Source of the DNA: Rhea pennata
Taxonomy: Eukaryota; Chordata; Aves; Rheiformes; Rheidae
Length of the DNA stretch: 64,000 bases
Direction: 5' to 3'
NCBI RefSeq assembly: GCF_028389875.1
Contig: NC_084674.1
Location: forward strand, 9,023,501 to 9,087,500
The translations under genes were made by a program, and so were the position numbers. Below the pieces are notes generated by a model, which saw nothing but the letters and a program-made list of their open reading frames with translations, ran no database searches and was not told the DNA's origin. Below, in pieces: positions 49,905 to 62,700 of this stretch; the stretch's first letter is position 1, and every line of letters begins with the position of its first letter.

Positions 49905-52900
49905 CTGGAAAAGAAAGGACAAATTATTGCAAACCTTTCAGGATTGGAAGCGAGTGGCACTTAAATTTGGCAATTCCAGGCTAGGTCACGGATACTGGTT
50001 GAAAGAAAAAAAAAAACAAAAAAAACAACAACAAAAAAAAAACATTTCATACAAAATGTTCCAGGCTGTTAAATATCAACAGCACCAAAGCAGCCATCTG
50101 ACATGGTACAGAAATACAGTAATGGAGATTACTCAGAAACACATGCTTCACAGTCAAGATGCCAAGTCTTCATATTGCTTACAGAATATTTACTTTCCTC
50201 CTGTTGCTTTCTCCATGCGGACACCACTGATGTCAGTAAACTACAGACTCTAGATAAATTACATTCTTCCCATTTCCTCAGGGCATAGCAAATAGAAGGT
50301 GCTCCTCTGTGAAGGCACTAAGATGTAACAGAATATGAAGCACTGTTCTTTTTCGTTTTGTAGATAATTAAATGCATCATTACTACGAGCATACATTTAG
50401 TGAGGAAAAATATTTTGAGAGTAATTACTTATGTTAATCTAGTTTAATATTGTCACCCCAAACCTCCAGTTTTCAGTAGATTATTTTATTCCTGATCCAC
50501 TGCTCACTGGAGAGAAAAGAAGTCTTTCCACTGACATTATAAGGATACTGCAGAAGGGCCAAACGTGCACCTTGTATGCAACACAAGAAATCAAAGAGCG
50601 TGTTGCAATAAACCTAAAAAGCCACTACACTGGCTTTCCAGCAAAAATGGCATACTTCCCGTTCCACTATTTCCCTCTCTATTCCATTATCGGGTTGATT
50701 TTAAATAGTAATGTATGCTATAGGTACAATCGTTTTATATAATGAAGTCAGTCAGCTTATCGCTTTTGCACATATGGGTTCTGAATACATAAATATGCTA
50801 AATCAAGTGTTAGCTTAAATTCTAAGAGGAAGGATGAGGACAGCGCGAGGAGCTATTTACAGGCTCCGTCTAGAGACGATTCTAAGTAGCGCCGGCAGGT
50901 CAAACGTGGCCGAAGCGCTGCGTTACGGCCAAGCTCAGCTTTGGGGTTATCTCTGCGAAGGACCCCCAGGTTGGGTGCAGAGCAAAGGGGTAAGGGGCAG
51001 GTCCTCTTTCTGCCCCTAGGGACAGGCCCTGGCCCATGCTGTGCCCTCAGCCTGCTTGGACATTTTCTAGGAGAAGGTAAGCGGGGCGAAAACTTTACTA
51101 GAGACAGGACTAATGCTTAAACAACATGGACGAGTGCAAGACAGTACCTGAGCCCTGGCTCGTCCCCTAGTGCTGGCAGTGCCCTGCACGCGGGGGCAAG
51201 GATGCTGCTCTCCGCATACAGGGCGCAGGCTCCTGCAGAAGCTTTGTCTCCCCCTCTTCAGCTCTCTGGGCACTGCTGCACTGCTCGAAATCCAAACGAG
51301 CCAGGTTTAACTAGCAGAGCCGAACTTACAGGGCGGGCAGGGAGATGGCGACAAGCCGAAAGGCCAGGGCTGTCCATACAGTGGCCTGACTGTACGAGAA
51401 ACAAGCCTAACTGCACATCAGGGACTGCGTGGGTTTGAGGTGTATAAAAATGACAGCAATACAAAAAAAGCCCAAATGCAGCTTCTGCTTGGTAACAAAA
51501 GCAATAACACCTGATAACATACACAAAGCTACATGTCTGTTTTACTTCATGCTTTTTCTCTCAGACAAAAACCTTGTAAACTACCAATTTATATTCCATT
51601 TAAAGACTTACAATGTCTGTAAATACTCCAGGCCGCATAAGATTTATCATCTTTGCCACCTGGAAAACATCGACAGCATTTTCATTCTCCAGCTGCTGGG
51701 ACAGAGTGGTAAGGGCACACAGCGTTCCTGCCGACACAGCTCCATACCTGAAAAACCACACCACAGTGATAAGGTACTCACGAACAAACCTGGGCACCCT
51801 CGCACAGAGCCGTGAAAGTGCCGGTATACTCTTACTGGATTATTGCAGCTCATCTTTATATTTATTAAAAGCTCTATTTTACGCTAGCTAAGTTTTAGTC
51901 ATTTTAATTTAAAAAAGAAATTTGGTGGCATACAAGTCACCTCAGGATATCTGCAGATTTCAACAGAAAGAACCGGAGCAGCAAATAATGCAAACCAAAA
52001 ATACCCAGCTTGGAGAGTACACTCACGGAGTCAGGTTTCACACGCACTGAAGGCATCTGCATTATAGCTGAGCATATTTTACAATTCATTAGTGGGAGGC
52101 TCAAGCAAAACACAAACTATTACAAAGAAATGAGACTTCGCCTCTTCCTCCATGTCTGACAATTATATAAAGCACAGACACGAGCTGCTCACGAGTAAAC
52201 GGGACGCATCTCAAAGTCTTCTTTAGGTCTGATTCATGGGCAAAATCCAACATTCCTGAGTTGGGCACCCAAGAGACATTATAGATTCTGAGAAGTTGAG
52301 CCATGCTGTCATTTAGTAAGAACTTGAGCAATGGTTATGTGTCAGGAGAATGACTAACAATGTGTCCTTGAGACAGCGCTCAGGCGAAAATCTTACTGAT
52401 GCTAAATCCAAAGCTCTGTGGGTATGCTTGAATCGCAAGCACAGTTGTGGGGCACCCGATACAAGATCCAAAGCAACAGGGGCTCATAACTGCTTCTGTG
52501 AGGCAAGGTTTTACTCTGTTCCCTTGGTCCTCAGGAGACTGAACTCCTGTCCTAGCTTTGCTATGGCTCTGCTCTGTGACCTGCAGCTGGACCAAGTCAG
52601 CCTTGGTGCTGACTTGCTCTGTAAACTGGAGAACTGGGCATGAAAACGTATATGATCGGCAAGTACTGCAATGCCATCTGGTATAATAAAGTTATTGCTA
52701 GTATTTTTGCAAGATTTCTGTGGAAATCAAGACGTGCTGCCTTGATTTCATATGAGTTTTGCAAACCTGATTTGCCTAGAAATGGGAAACAGAAATCTGA
52801 TCGCAATGGATCATTGATCTACTGATGGGGAGTCCAAGAAGATGCAGGGCTCTTGCAGAGCTACACACATGGCCATGACTAATCATCTGATATGGACAAC

Positions 52901-55900
52901 ATGGACTTTGCCTGTCTGATGGGGAACATCTAAATGCCGCTGGGGGCCTAATGCTCTGTTTTTTACTGAGGTTGATTACCTCCACCTCCCAACCATCTGA
53001 ATGCTTTTCTCTCTGCAAATCATGCAACAATCTTTGTCCGGTTGCCTACATATGGGCAATTATATTTGAAACACTTGACTTTAAGTTGGTAGTATTCAGT
53101 ACAATTATCTCTAGCTGGAATTTCTGAATGTACTTCTTTCTTTGAAATGTTTTGCTATCAAGTCATTCCACCATGTACTTGCTAAATGCCACATGCATTT
53201 AATATTTGCAAATCCATATATTTGGAATTAATCTGCAATTGTAATTATTAGTGGATTATGTGATATAGTCATTGCATATAGTAAAGGGAAATTTTCATTT
53301 TCAACTACATTTGCTTAGGCTCCAATGAAAAGCAGAATCCCCATTATATGAATAATATGAAAATAAAAACCATTGAATATGACAAATAAAGCAAAAAAGC
53401 AATTTACAGAAAGAATGACTCAGCACTGCTAGAAGTGCAATTCTGATTTTTTTTTTCTGGTCTAGCATGAAATGCCCAAATCAATAATGGTTCTAATTTT
53501 GTAAAACATAATCTTAAATACTGCAAGAGTAGCAAAATCTCACTTCAGACTACCCAAAGCATGAATATTAAAACTAGGCTAGAATTAATAAGTGCTGGCA
53601 AAAGCCAGCAGAGCTTACACTGTGCATTAGCAAGGCAGGAAACAGTGGGAGAAAAACTACTTGCTGTGGCCCGAGGCACCACTTGCGCAAGTCTGGTGGG
53701 AAAAAACTGTTGCTGCAGCAATACGCTGATGTGAAGTGAAAGCTCTTTCAGCAACAAGGCTGATCTGGCCACTGAAATACCAGAGTACGGTGATAACATT
53801 TTTTGCACAAAAGGTGAAGATTTCTAAGACTTTCCCATTAACTCTGTCTTGTAGCAATGGCAAATGTCTAATGGACTTGGGAGTGGGGGTTTAGAGCAAA
53901 TAGCAGTCGTTTACATAGGCTCGGTTGTTCACTCCAAGGGCAACTTGACCAGTGACATAACGCAGGCTTCCTCGTGATTTTAATGACAGAACAACTCCAG
54001 GGAGCTCCCTGCCTGCCAGGGCAAGATATTGTCTGCAATGTAATATTTAGCACTCTTTATAATTGGGCATTCAAGCATAGCTGGCAAGACAGTGAACGCC
54101 GCAGATCTACAAAAGAGACAAGTGTTGGCGCACGCTGGCCCTGTGTTGGTGGGCTCCCTCCCTTGTGCCTGGCACCACATGGTCCCCTTGGAGCGGTTTG
54201 GGGGGAGAAGCAGAAGGAAGAAAAACACATTTGCTCTAAGAAAAGCTGGCCTATTTGTCACAAGACACACTTCCTAATCATCCAGAGACACCGGTGAGCT
54301 GAGCTTGTTCCTTATCTTATGTGGCATATTATACCTGAGCTAGACAGGAGCTCAGGTTTCTATAAGACCATGCTGGGCTGCTCAAAGTATTTATTATCCA
54401 AATTATGGCTCTGCTGTTTTTTTAAGTTGGTTGTAGAATTTGTTTGGGAAGCCTCCAGGCAGAGAAGAACCCAGAACGCTTACAAAGCAGACACAGCCTG
54501 ACTTTCTGAGTCCATCTGGAAAGACTAGAACCAACAGCATAAACTAGACTAAACAAAATGTATTTGTCCTCAGATGCCAATGGATATCTCATCTCAGGAA
54601 GCTTAAGCACTCTGATCCTGTTGTTTAAGCCACCAAACCCCATTCACTCCATGCAAGAAAGAACATTAATTTTGATCACTGTCCCACAGCAGAATAACTC
54701 TTTACAGCCTACACGTAAATGGGAAAAAAGAGACGACGTACTCATCATGAACTATGGTGGGGCCATCCCTTGTTAAGGCCTCTTCCTTGATTACATTAAT
54801 GAGTTCAAAGGTACTGCTTATAGGAGCATCTGGATTTGGCCATTTAGGACATTGAAAGTGACGGACTTCCAGAACGTAGTCATCCTGAAATGAAAAAAGA
54901 GCCTGGGCATTAGCTACTACAGTTTCACATTCATCCACTCCAGGCAGATAGCACAATGGGGAAAAGCCTCACTACAAATTGAAGAGATACGTTCTTCTTC
55001 CAAAGGAGTTTGCATACAAAGAAGAAGAAAGGTGCTCAGTTCTAGTATCTCTGTAACAGTGAACACCCTAAAATAAACAGCTATGAGAAAAAAATTAAAA
55101 ATGATTTTGCATTTGAGTTCAGGGCTTACTTGCATATACATACGTTTTCTCAGAGGCCCTACAGCTCAGAGGTCAAACAAGAGAAAAGCAACAAAAGGAA
55201 CTCAATTAAAAAGGGCTTGTAAACTTCTATTTTTGGAGCAAAATCCAGCTGCAGTCCTGATATCAAACTAAAAGCAGACTCGCAGCTCAAAAGAAACGTG
55301 CTTTACTAAGTAAAACCCCGTAATCTTTGAGAAACAATCTATAGACGCTGAATTTTGTAAGCAGAAATAGGACAATAAACCTTGGTGTGTACTTTACAGA
55401 GTAATTTAATCTGCTTCTGGGATTTCTGAAGGAAAAACAAATGTCATAACTTTCAAATAAGATAAACGGATTCAACACAACAGTCTCATTAGCGGGAGGA
55501 ATCTACCTCCAGCAGCAACAGAAGACAGGAGAGGGAGTCAGAATACCCTTCCCTCAGTGAGCAACATGCACAAACATGCATTTACAAGTCAATCTTTTTC
55601 AAGACTGTTTCTGAATTCTCTCTCTCTCCCATGTTTAAACAACATCAATAGCATTTTGGAGAAAAGCCAAGGCTCACATCTAGGGGGGTTTATTTTACCT
55701 GGGTAGCTTCAAGGATAAAGTCATGGATGATAATTTGCTCTTCGTTAGAGAGGCACAGTCTGTCTTTGCTGATAAGGGTCACAGTAAAGGCCTCACAGTT
55801 CATGGATTCCTCGCGACTTGGCCAGTACACAAACTCATCTTCTGCCTAGAGGAAAGAAACAGCACACACCCTGCAGCCTTCCGCATACCTTAAGTGCGAG

Positions 55901-58900
55901 TGAAAAATCCAGTGGATCAAAAAATTGGATAAACCGAGATGATCATAAACTGACCTTTGAAAAACATCTGTGTCTAAAGCAGACTTACTATAACAATAGT
56001 CAGTAACAGTCAGCCTACCAGATCCTTCTTTTGTGTGCCCAAACAGGTAACGCCTGCTTTTTAATTGGTTTCATAGGGAAAAGGTTATTTTAGCTTGCTC
56101 ATACTTAACCTTTGTATTATATCCCGGGCTTTATTACCTCCTGCCTACACAGTTTTGCATGGAAGTACGATATCTATTTAGAAAAAAATGCACTGCCTTA
56201 AAAAAATTGTTTTTTTTATTTTTAATTTATATTTATTGTGGTCTAATCTTAAACTCTAGGGTGCCAGTAAAAGCTCTGTGGATCAGGCCTAGGTAGAAGA
56301 CTGATGGATACTCTGTGTAGGGGTTGAATTTTTAGCAGTGAGGAGAGGAGTGAGGAGGAAGGAAGGAACTGAAATATTCTTAACCCTGAGAAAAGCAGTG
56401 GCTCAACTTAATGCAAGATCTCCAACAAAACACTAATGGAAACACTATGACACTATAAATTCTCAATGAGACTGTGAATGGGAATAAAGGCTGAAGAGCT
56501 TTACTAACTGATGGGTTATTGATAACATACTGTCAACACTATTCTTTAAAAAGCAACCATGCATTCTGATTTCACTGTAGAGAAAGAAAATTAGGCTCTG
56601 CCACACATGCAAAGCCTGTTTCTCCTCCTGGCTTCAGAAGTCTCCTGTCCATGCAGCACAAGAACAGATGCTAACCTGACAGCCTGCGTGGCACTGCACG
56701 GCTGTGTCTCCAAAGACTCTGTGCTTTACTGTGCTGAAAAAACACGAGCTACTTGCTTTGTCCCTCTGTGGCCATGAGCATGCCTCTACAAACAGGCTTA
56801 TCTCTGCGGGCCTGGCGACTCGATGTAGATATGCGCAAGATACTGTTGAGATTCAGACCTTAAACATTTAAGTTTGTTCTGAAAAAAAGACTTGAGGTCC
56901 TAAATCCCCTGAGAGTTTTGAAAATTCTGCCCTTAGCCTGCAGAGCTGACATCAAACAGGGTAATATTGCTCCACATTGTGGAAGTGCTCTCTCCCTCAA
57001 TGCGAGAGATCCTCACGTAGCAGGCAATTGGCATATTCATCTCATCCTCTCACATTCAGCACCTTCATGGTCTCAGTCCTGTGCCACCCCTCCTTGCCAA
57101 CCAACACAACCTACAGCAGACTCTGAGCCAGTACTGGATGCCACTGCCTGGCTAGTCAACCTCTGCCCCGAGCACAGCGAAGGCCAAACCAGGTGCAAGG
57201 CATCTTGCAAAGGATGTTGCCTAGTCCAGCACTCCTCCATTACACTTCAATCTCTACTGTTCTCCAGAGCTATTCTATACACTTGTAAAGACAAGATCAA
57301 CCTCTTCATTTCTACCCAGTGTGCTTCCATTCCACTGGTGCTTTCTGATTCAATTGTATTTCTCTGAAAGCTCTTTGCCTTGCAATACCTGCAGTCCCCT
57401 TCACCTTACCACATGCAAATCAACTGTTGCCTCCTTAGTAGCCCCTCATGACTGCTATTTTCCTGCTGTAATGAAGGTAGTTTCTCTACCACTCTCAGCT
57501 GCAATCATCTATTCACCTCAGTGATGCATGCACGGAAAAACGAACTGTTTACTTCCTAATCCTTTTCAATGCACACTCTTGAGACATGCTAGTAAATCTG
57601 GAAGTAGTGATTAGCATTTCACCTGTGTCACCTTCTCTATCTCATTATTTCCATTTAGATTGACGTACACGTTTGCTTTTTTGCTCACATTAGAAATAAC
57701 ACTTGAAACCTTGCATGGCTTTAGCCCTCTACGGGCTTAGCCTTAAGCTCCAAAAGTAAACAAACAACTACCTTCTTGTCTCTGCATTGCATTTCTGTTG
57801 CTTTCAAGGTCCTTACCTATGGCCCTGGCCACCCAGTAACTTCAGTGCTTTACATCCTGCCAGCCAGGGAACCCACTGCAGCTTTGCAGAGGTTGTCCTC
57901 ACTGGCCTGCTGCCCAAGAGCTCTGTGGTCCACTCTTGCTCGCTGCAGTTCAGAATGTCTTTCCCAAGGAGCAGGACAGAAGGAGAGTGCAGAAAACAGT
58001 CCCTGCACCTAGGAACTTATCTTACTAAGCTTATGGCAAAGTTTGAGAGAGCGGCTCAGAAATTAGTTATGTTTTCAACTAGAAAACAGCCACAGGGTGT
58101 AACTAAGCGACCCTATGCTGATGCCCTGCTGGGCTAAGTAATAACCCTATGGCAGGGGGAGGGAAGCGTTTAACTCACCAGGCTCTGGTTATCCGGTAGC
58201 ATGACGATGATTTGTGCATTGTGATCCCAGATCATTCGCCAGAAATCTTTAGTTGTATGTGGCAGCGGATGTTGGGTTATGATGAACTCGTTACTCCTGT
58301 AGTAGCCCTTTTGCAGCAAAACAAGAGAGTACTTACTGCCTTAAGTACTCTTAAAGCATTGATTTCATCTTTAGGGACAGATAATGACCCTATTTCATTT
58401 TATTCTACAATATTTTCACACAGACTATAATTTTTAACTCTATTTCCATTCTGTGGAGTCCCTATGGTTTTCATTTACTCTACATCTCAGTATTTATTTG
58501 ACTGTATCTCATGGAAATATGAACTCCACATAAATGTATCTTGTATTTAATTTTTTTAGGCAACAATCTTTAATAAAACACTGTTAATAGTTTTACATTA
58601 TGGGGAAGGTGTTAAAATCTCATCTGTTAATACACAGCCATTACATACTGAATTAAGACAATTATAGGCATCTGCTATTTAGCACCTTAGAATTGATTTT
58701 ACTTTGTAATTAGGTGTTGGCTTCCTCACCATGATATAAGAGGCATTAATGTAATCAGTTCCCTTCATTCCAGGCAGTGGTGCCAAGCCCACTCTAGCAC
58801 GCTCAGCTATAAGATTAAAAAAATAATAATAAAAAATATCAAAGTCTGATCATGGCACAATGCAGAAAGCAAGAATTTTTTAGATGTTAACAAACCAAAC

Positions 58901-59734
58901 ACTGAGCACCTCCCATCTCCCCCAGGAGCAGGCCAGCACTTTAACTGTGTTAAAGCATTGCCTACTAACACAAGATATAAAAAGAGAATGTTGCGCAATA
59001 TTCCCACAAGGACAAAGTAATTTCAGGAATCAAATTTTACTATAGCAAAGATTTTCACAGCAGGCTGAATTACCAAATGACAGTATATGCAGTGACAACA
59101 GGGGATTTCAGGTAATACTTGACTGCAGTGTCTCAAATTGTCTCCAGCAGCACACAAACCCAGCTGATTTATTTTGTTTTCCCCACCATTCGGCAGCACT
59201 ACCATCACTCTCTTCTTCTAGCTGGAGGGTGAGATAACCTCTACAGAGAAAACACCTCCCGAACGGGTAACCACCCAGAAGTGTGTGCTTGCTCTCCAGC
59301 AGGTCTGCACTACTCCTTAGTTGAGGACTGGGTTCAACAATATATCCTGGAACCAACTGACAGGCTCCTAGCGCAAAACCAAAACCACTGCAGCTACTGG
59401 ACACAAAGGGCAGAGTTGTACAGACTCGTTCTGCCCGTTCACATTTGTTTATAAGCTATACTGTGATGGGTTCCCTTCTTCTTAGCAAACTTTATGACGG
59501 GCCAGATCTGTGCCGTTATAACTGTGTGCCAGCTTGGCTGTCTTCTGTCGGGTGCTCTGGGTAATCTGATGGAAATGACACCATTCCCATGCTTGGTCTG
59601 GAGCAAACTCATACTGGTGGCTAACCAGGGCATGCACAGATTTGGGACTAATGATTGTGAAACTATGGCCTTGGGCACTAAATACCCTCATCTGGGGAAG
59701 GCTGAGATATGGTGGTCTACCATGCTCCACCAAG

Positions 59735-59775
<41 letters not shown>

Positions 59776-62700
59776 CAACCACGAACTCGCACAGAAATTG
59801 ATAGTAGTAGCTGAATTGCAAACAACTTCTGTCAGTCACCCTGGGAGATCTGACCCGGGCAGGGAGCTGTATCAAAGTATTTCTCTAACTATTCCACAGA
59901 TTTATCCCCTACATCATTATTCAAATTCTTAAGCACTTCAAATTAACATTTCACTTGGACAGTGTATATGGCTGACACCTTAACTATTTTCTTAACTATT
60001 GTTCAGTTTCATCAGAGTAATTCTGAAAGACAAGACAGCTTGGTCGGAACAAAAGATCACATTTCTCCTTCCTAGTGGCTATGCCTTTTCATGCATAACA
60101 CAAGGAGAATTCAGTACAAAAAGTTATGCTAGGCAGTAATCAAACCGAAGATGTGATCTTACACGGCACGACTGATGAGTTCCTGTTCTTCTCTTTGTTG
60201 CAGTCTTTCTGAGCACTGAAGCATTCTACGTACTTTGCATTACACTGTGTAACCAGCTGAAAGAGAATAAAGTAGTAAGTCAGTCCGCATGGTGCTCTCA
60301 ATGGAGAGAGGAGGTTTCTTTGCCAGCTCCTGGGAAGATGCATCAGTAGAAGAATAAACTGCATTGTTAAATTTGTTTAAAGTACTCAAGACACCAATGG
60401 AAATCACCCTTTTCTTTCAGTCTGTTTAATGGATAAAAAGATCTCTGCAGCTCTCAGCTTTGAAACAACCTGAGAATGAACTTCCATCAAAATGTACTTT
60501 CACAGAACACTACGTTTAGTTAACTTTCAGAATATATTTGCAGATATATGGTCAGTCAGAAGCAGGTCTCAAGGAGGAAAAGCCAGCAAAAACAACAACA
60601 AAACCTCTTCTCTGTCTTCTTTTAAAATAATAGCAAGATGATTCCTGCAGAATGTCTTTTCCTGCCAGGCCTTGTGGGAACTTGGTCCATGAGCATCAGA
60701 GCTGGTGGGTTACATTCTCTGGTCCACCAAGCTCATCCCAGGCTGCTTATGAGGCACAGAGAAAAGTCAGGGAGGCAGATTTGTATTGGAATATTCCTCC
60801 CCTCATGCACGGGGAAACTCTACTGCAGCGGAGAGGGTGAAGGGGGCTTCCTGCACCAGAAACTCACGTTCAGCATAATTTTGCAGTAAGACAGTTAAAT
60901 GTAAACTGCTGCACAAGGGGGCAAGAGCACAAGTTAATTTTCTGCCAACTTTGTGGTAGCAGCACAAACTAGGGAACAATCTAATAATTGCTGCTGGCCA
61001 CATCCTTACTTAGTCCCAGTTTCAAATGCACTCTAAACAAGAAAGCATTCATCTAAGTACTGGCGTAAGCCCCATTAGAAGTTGCGAGGTTTCTAAATAC
61101 CTGTGCAACTCTGGCAAAGTAATTTCAGAAAATGGCACTTAGGTTTTTGAAATTTTGCGCCAAGTGATCAGAAAACATCTTTAAACTTAAAACTTAGTAT
61201 TTTTCTTAAAAGAAATGCAATAGTTTTTGCAATTTTTTTCTCCTGCTGCATTTTGTATATGTTTCTTTCTTTAATTTAGTAATTAAGCATCTGGAATGCG
61301 TAGCTGATGTAGAATTACCGAGATTTTTAGAAGTGAATTGAGAAAACAGCCTACTCATAGTTTGGCATCTGGCATAATTTAGCAGTTTCAGTTCCTCGGT
61401 CAGTTATTGACTGAATTTAACTGTTAAAATAGACTTCGTGTATAATCTTCTTATGATACACAGTAGCACAAAATAGTTTTGAATGCATTTAAATAAAACA
61501 CAATCAGAAAATCTTAGGTTTTAAATAGGAGAAAATGGGCAAAAAGTTTTACTTTGGGCAGGATGAAAGTCAGCTATAACATAGCAGGGAAAAGTAGCAA
61601 GTATAGCTATTAGCAATGAAAGACATACTGTGTTTCCCTGGTCTTTGAACATTTTTAAATGTGTACCTACAGCGCTGAAACAGTAAGTGGTGCTAAGAAT
61701 CTATGCTAAGAATCTTACATCATTTGTTTCTGCGCAGATGGGTGTGAGAGAGGCAGCCTGGAGGATGACCTCCAGCCAAGCAAACCACACACAGAAACGT
61801 CCAAGGACCTTTAGAACAGGGAAAGCAATAGCACACTCGGACCAGTGTCCGTTTCCATCTTCAAGAGTATTAGTGCTGATTTCGAGTAGCATAATTAAGA
61901 TTGCTATTCAAGCGTTCTGGTTTGGCTTCCTATCCATGGCAATAGACAGCGAAGGCATGCCATGCAGCAGAGAGTGGGCGAATTCAGTGCCCCTGGATGG
62001 CTGTGATAAGCTTTACCTTGAACTGTTTTTCTAGTCGTGTCTTCCCTCCTATGCCAGGAATGAGGATGCTGTTAACATAACTATGCAGCTGGTTTGCAGA
62101 TACTTCAGTTTCCTTCCCAAGGATGGCTTCCAACAAGGCATCATGAATAAAAATGTACTGCTCCTAGAAAAACAACAGCATGTCACGTAGGCACTCGGAA
62201 TAAACTAAACAGCTGGCTTTAACCCAGGGGTAGAGCACCCTAGAGGAAAGGGTAACACCTTCTCTGAAAAACGAGCCACCCATGCAAATACTGCCATTGC
62301 AACATTTAGAAGTGTAACACACAAACTCTGAAGAAGTCAAAAGTAGAATCTAAAGCTTCTGATCTAGGAGAAGAGAGACATTCCAGTACAACAAATGCCT
62401 GGTGATATATTCTGTATTTATGGGGATGTAACTGAAAAATCTATTTTCTCTTTGATTACAGCATAAAAATGAACATAGCTTTAAATTCAGCCCCACTGCA
62501 TTCTTTACCTCTGTCTGGACGAGGTAGTTGCGCTGTGTCCTGATGTGTTTCAGGAAACCCAGGACATTAACTGTGCTTTTGTCTTTTATCTGTTGCAGCA
62601 TACTGTCTATCACAATGTAGGTACCAGTTCTGCCAACACCAGCACTACAAAAGACATAAAAGAAACTCATGTAACAGAGCTGGACCAAAGTTAATGTTTA

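Noticed and set aside
56918-57367. 149-codon open frame in a PTPRG intron
   Set aside because: Cys/Pro/Ser-rich translation of pyrimidine-rich DNA with no recognised family.
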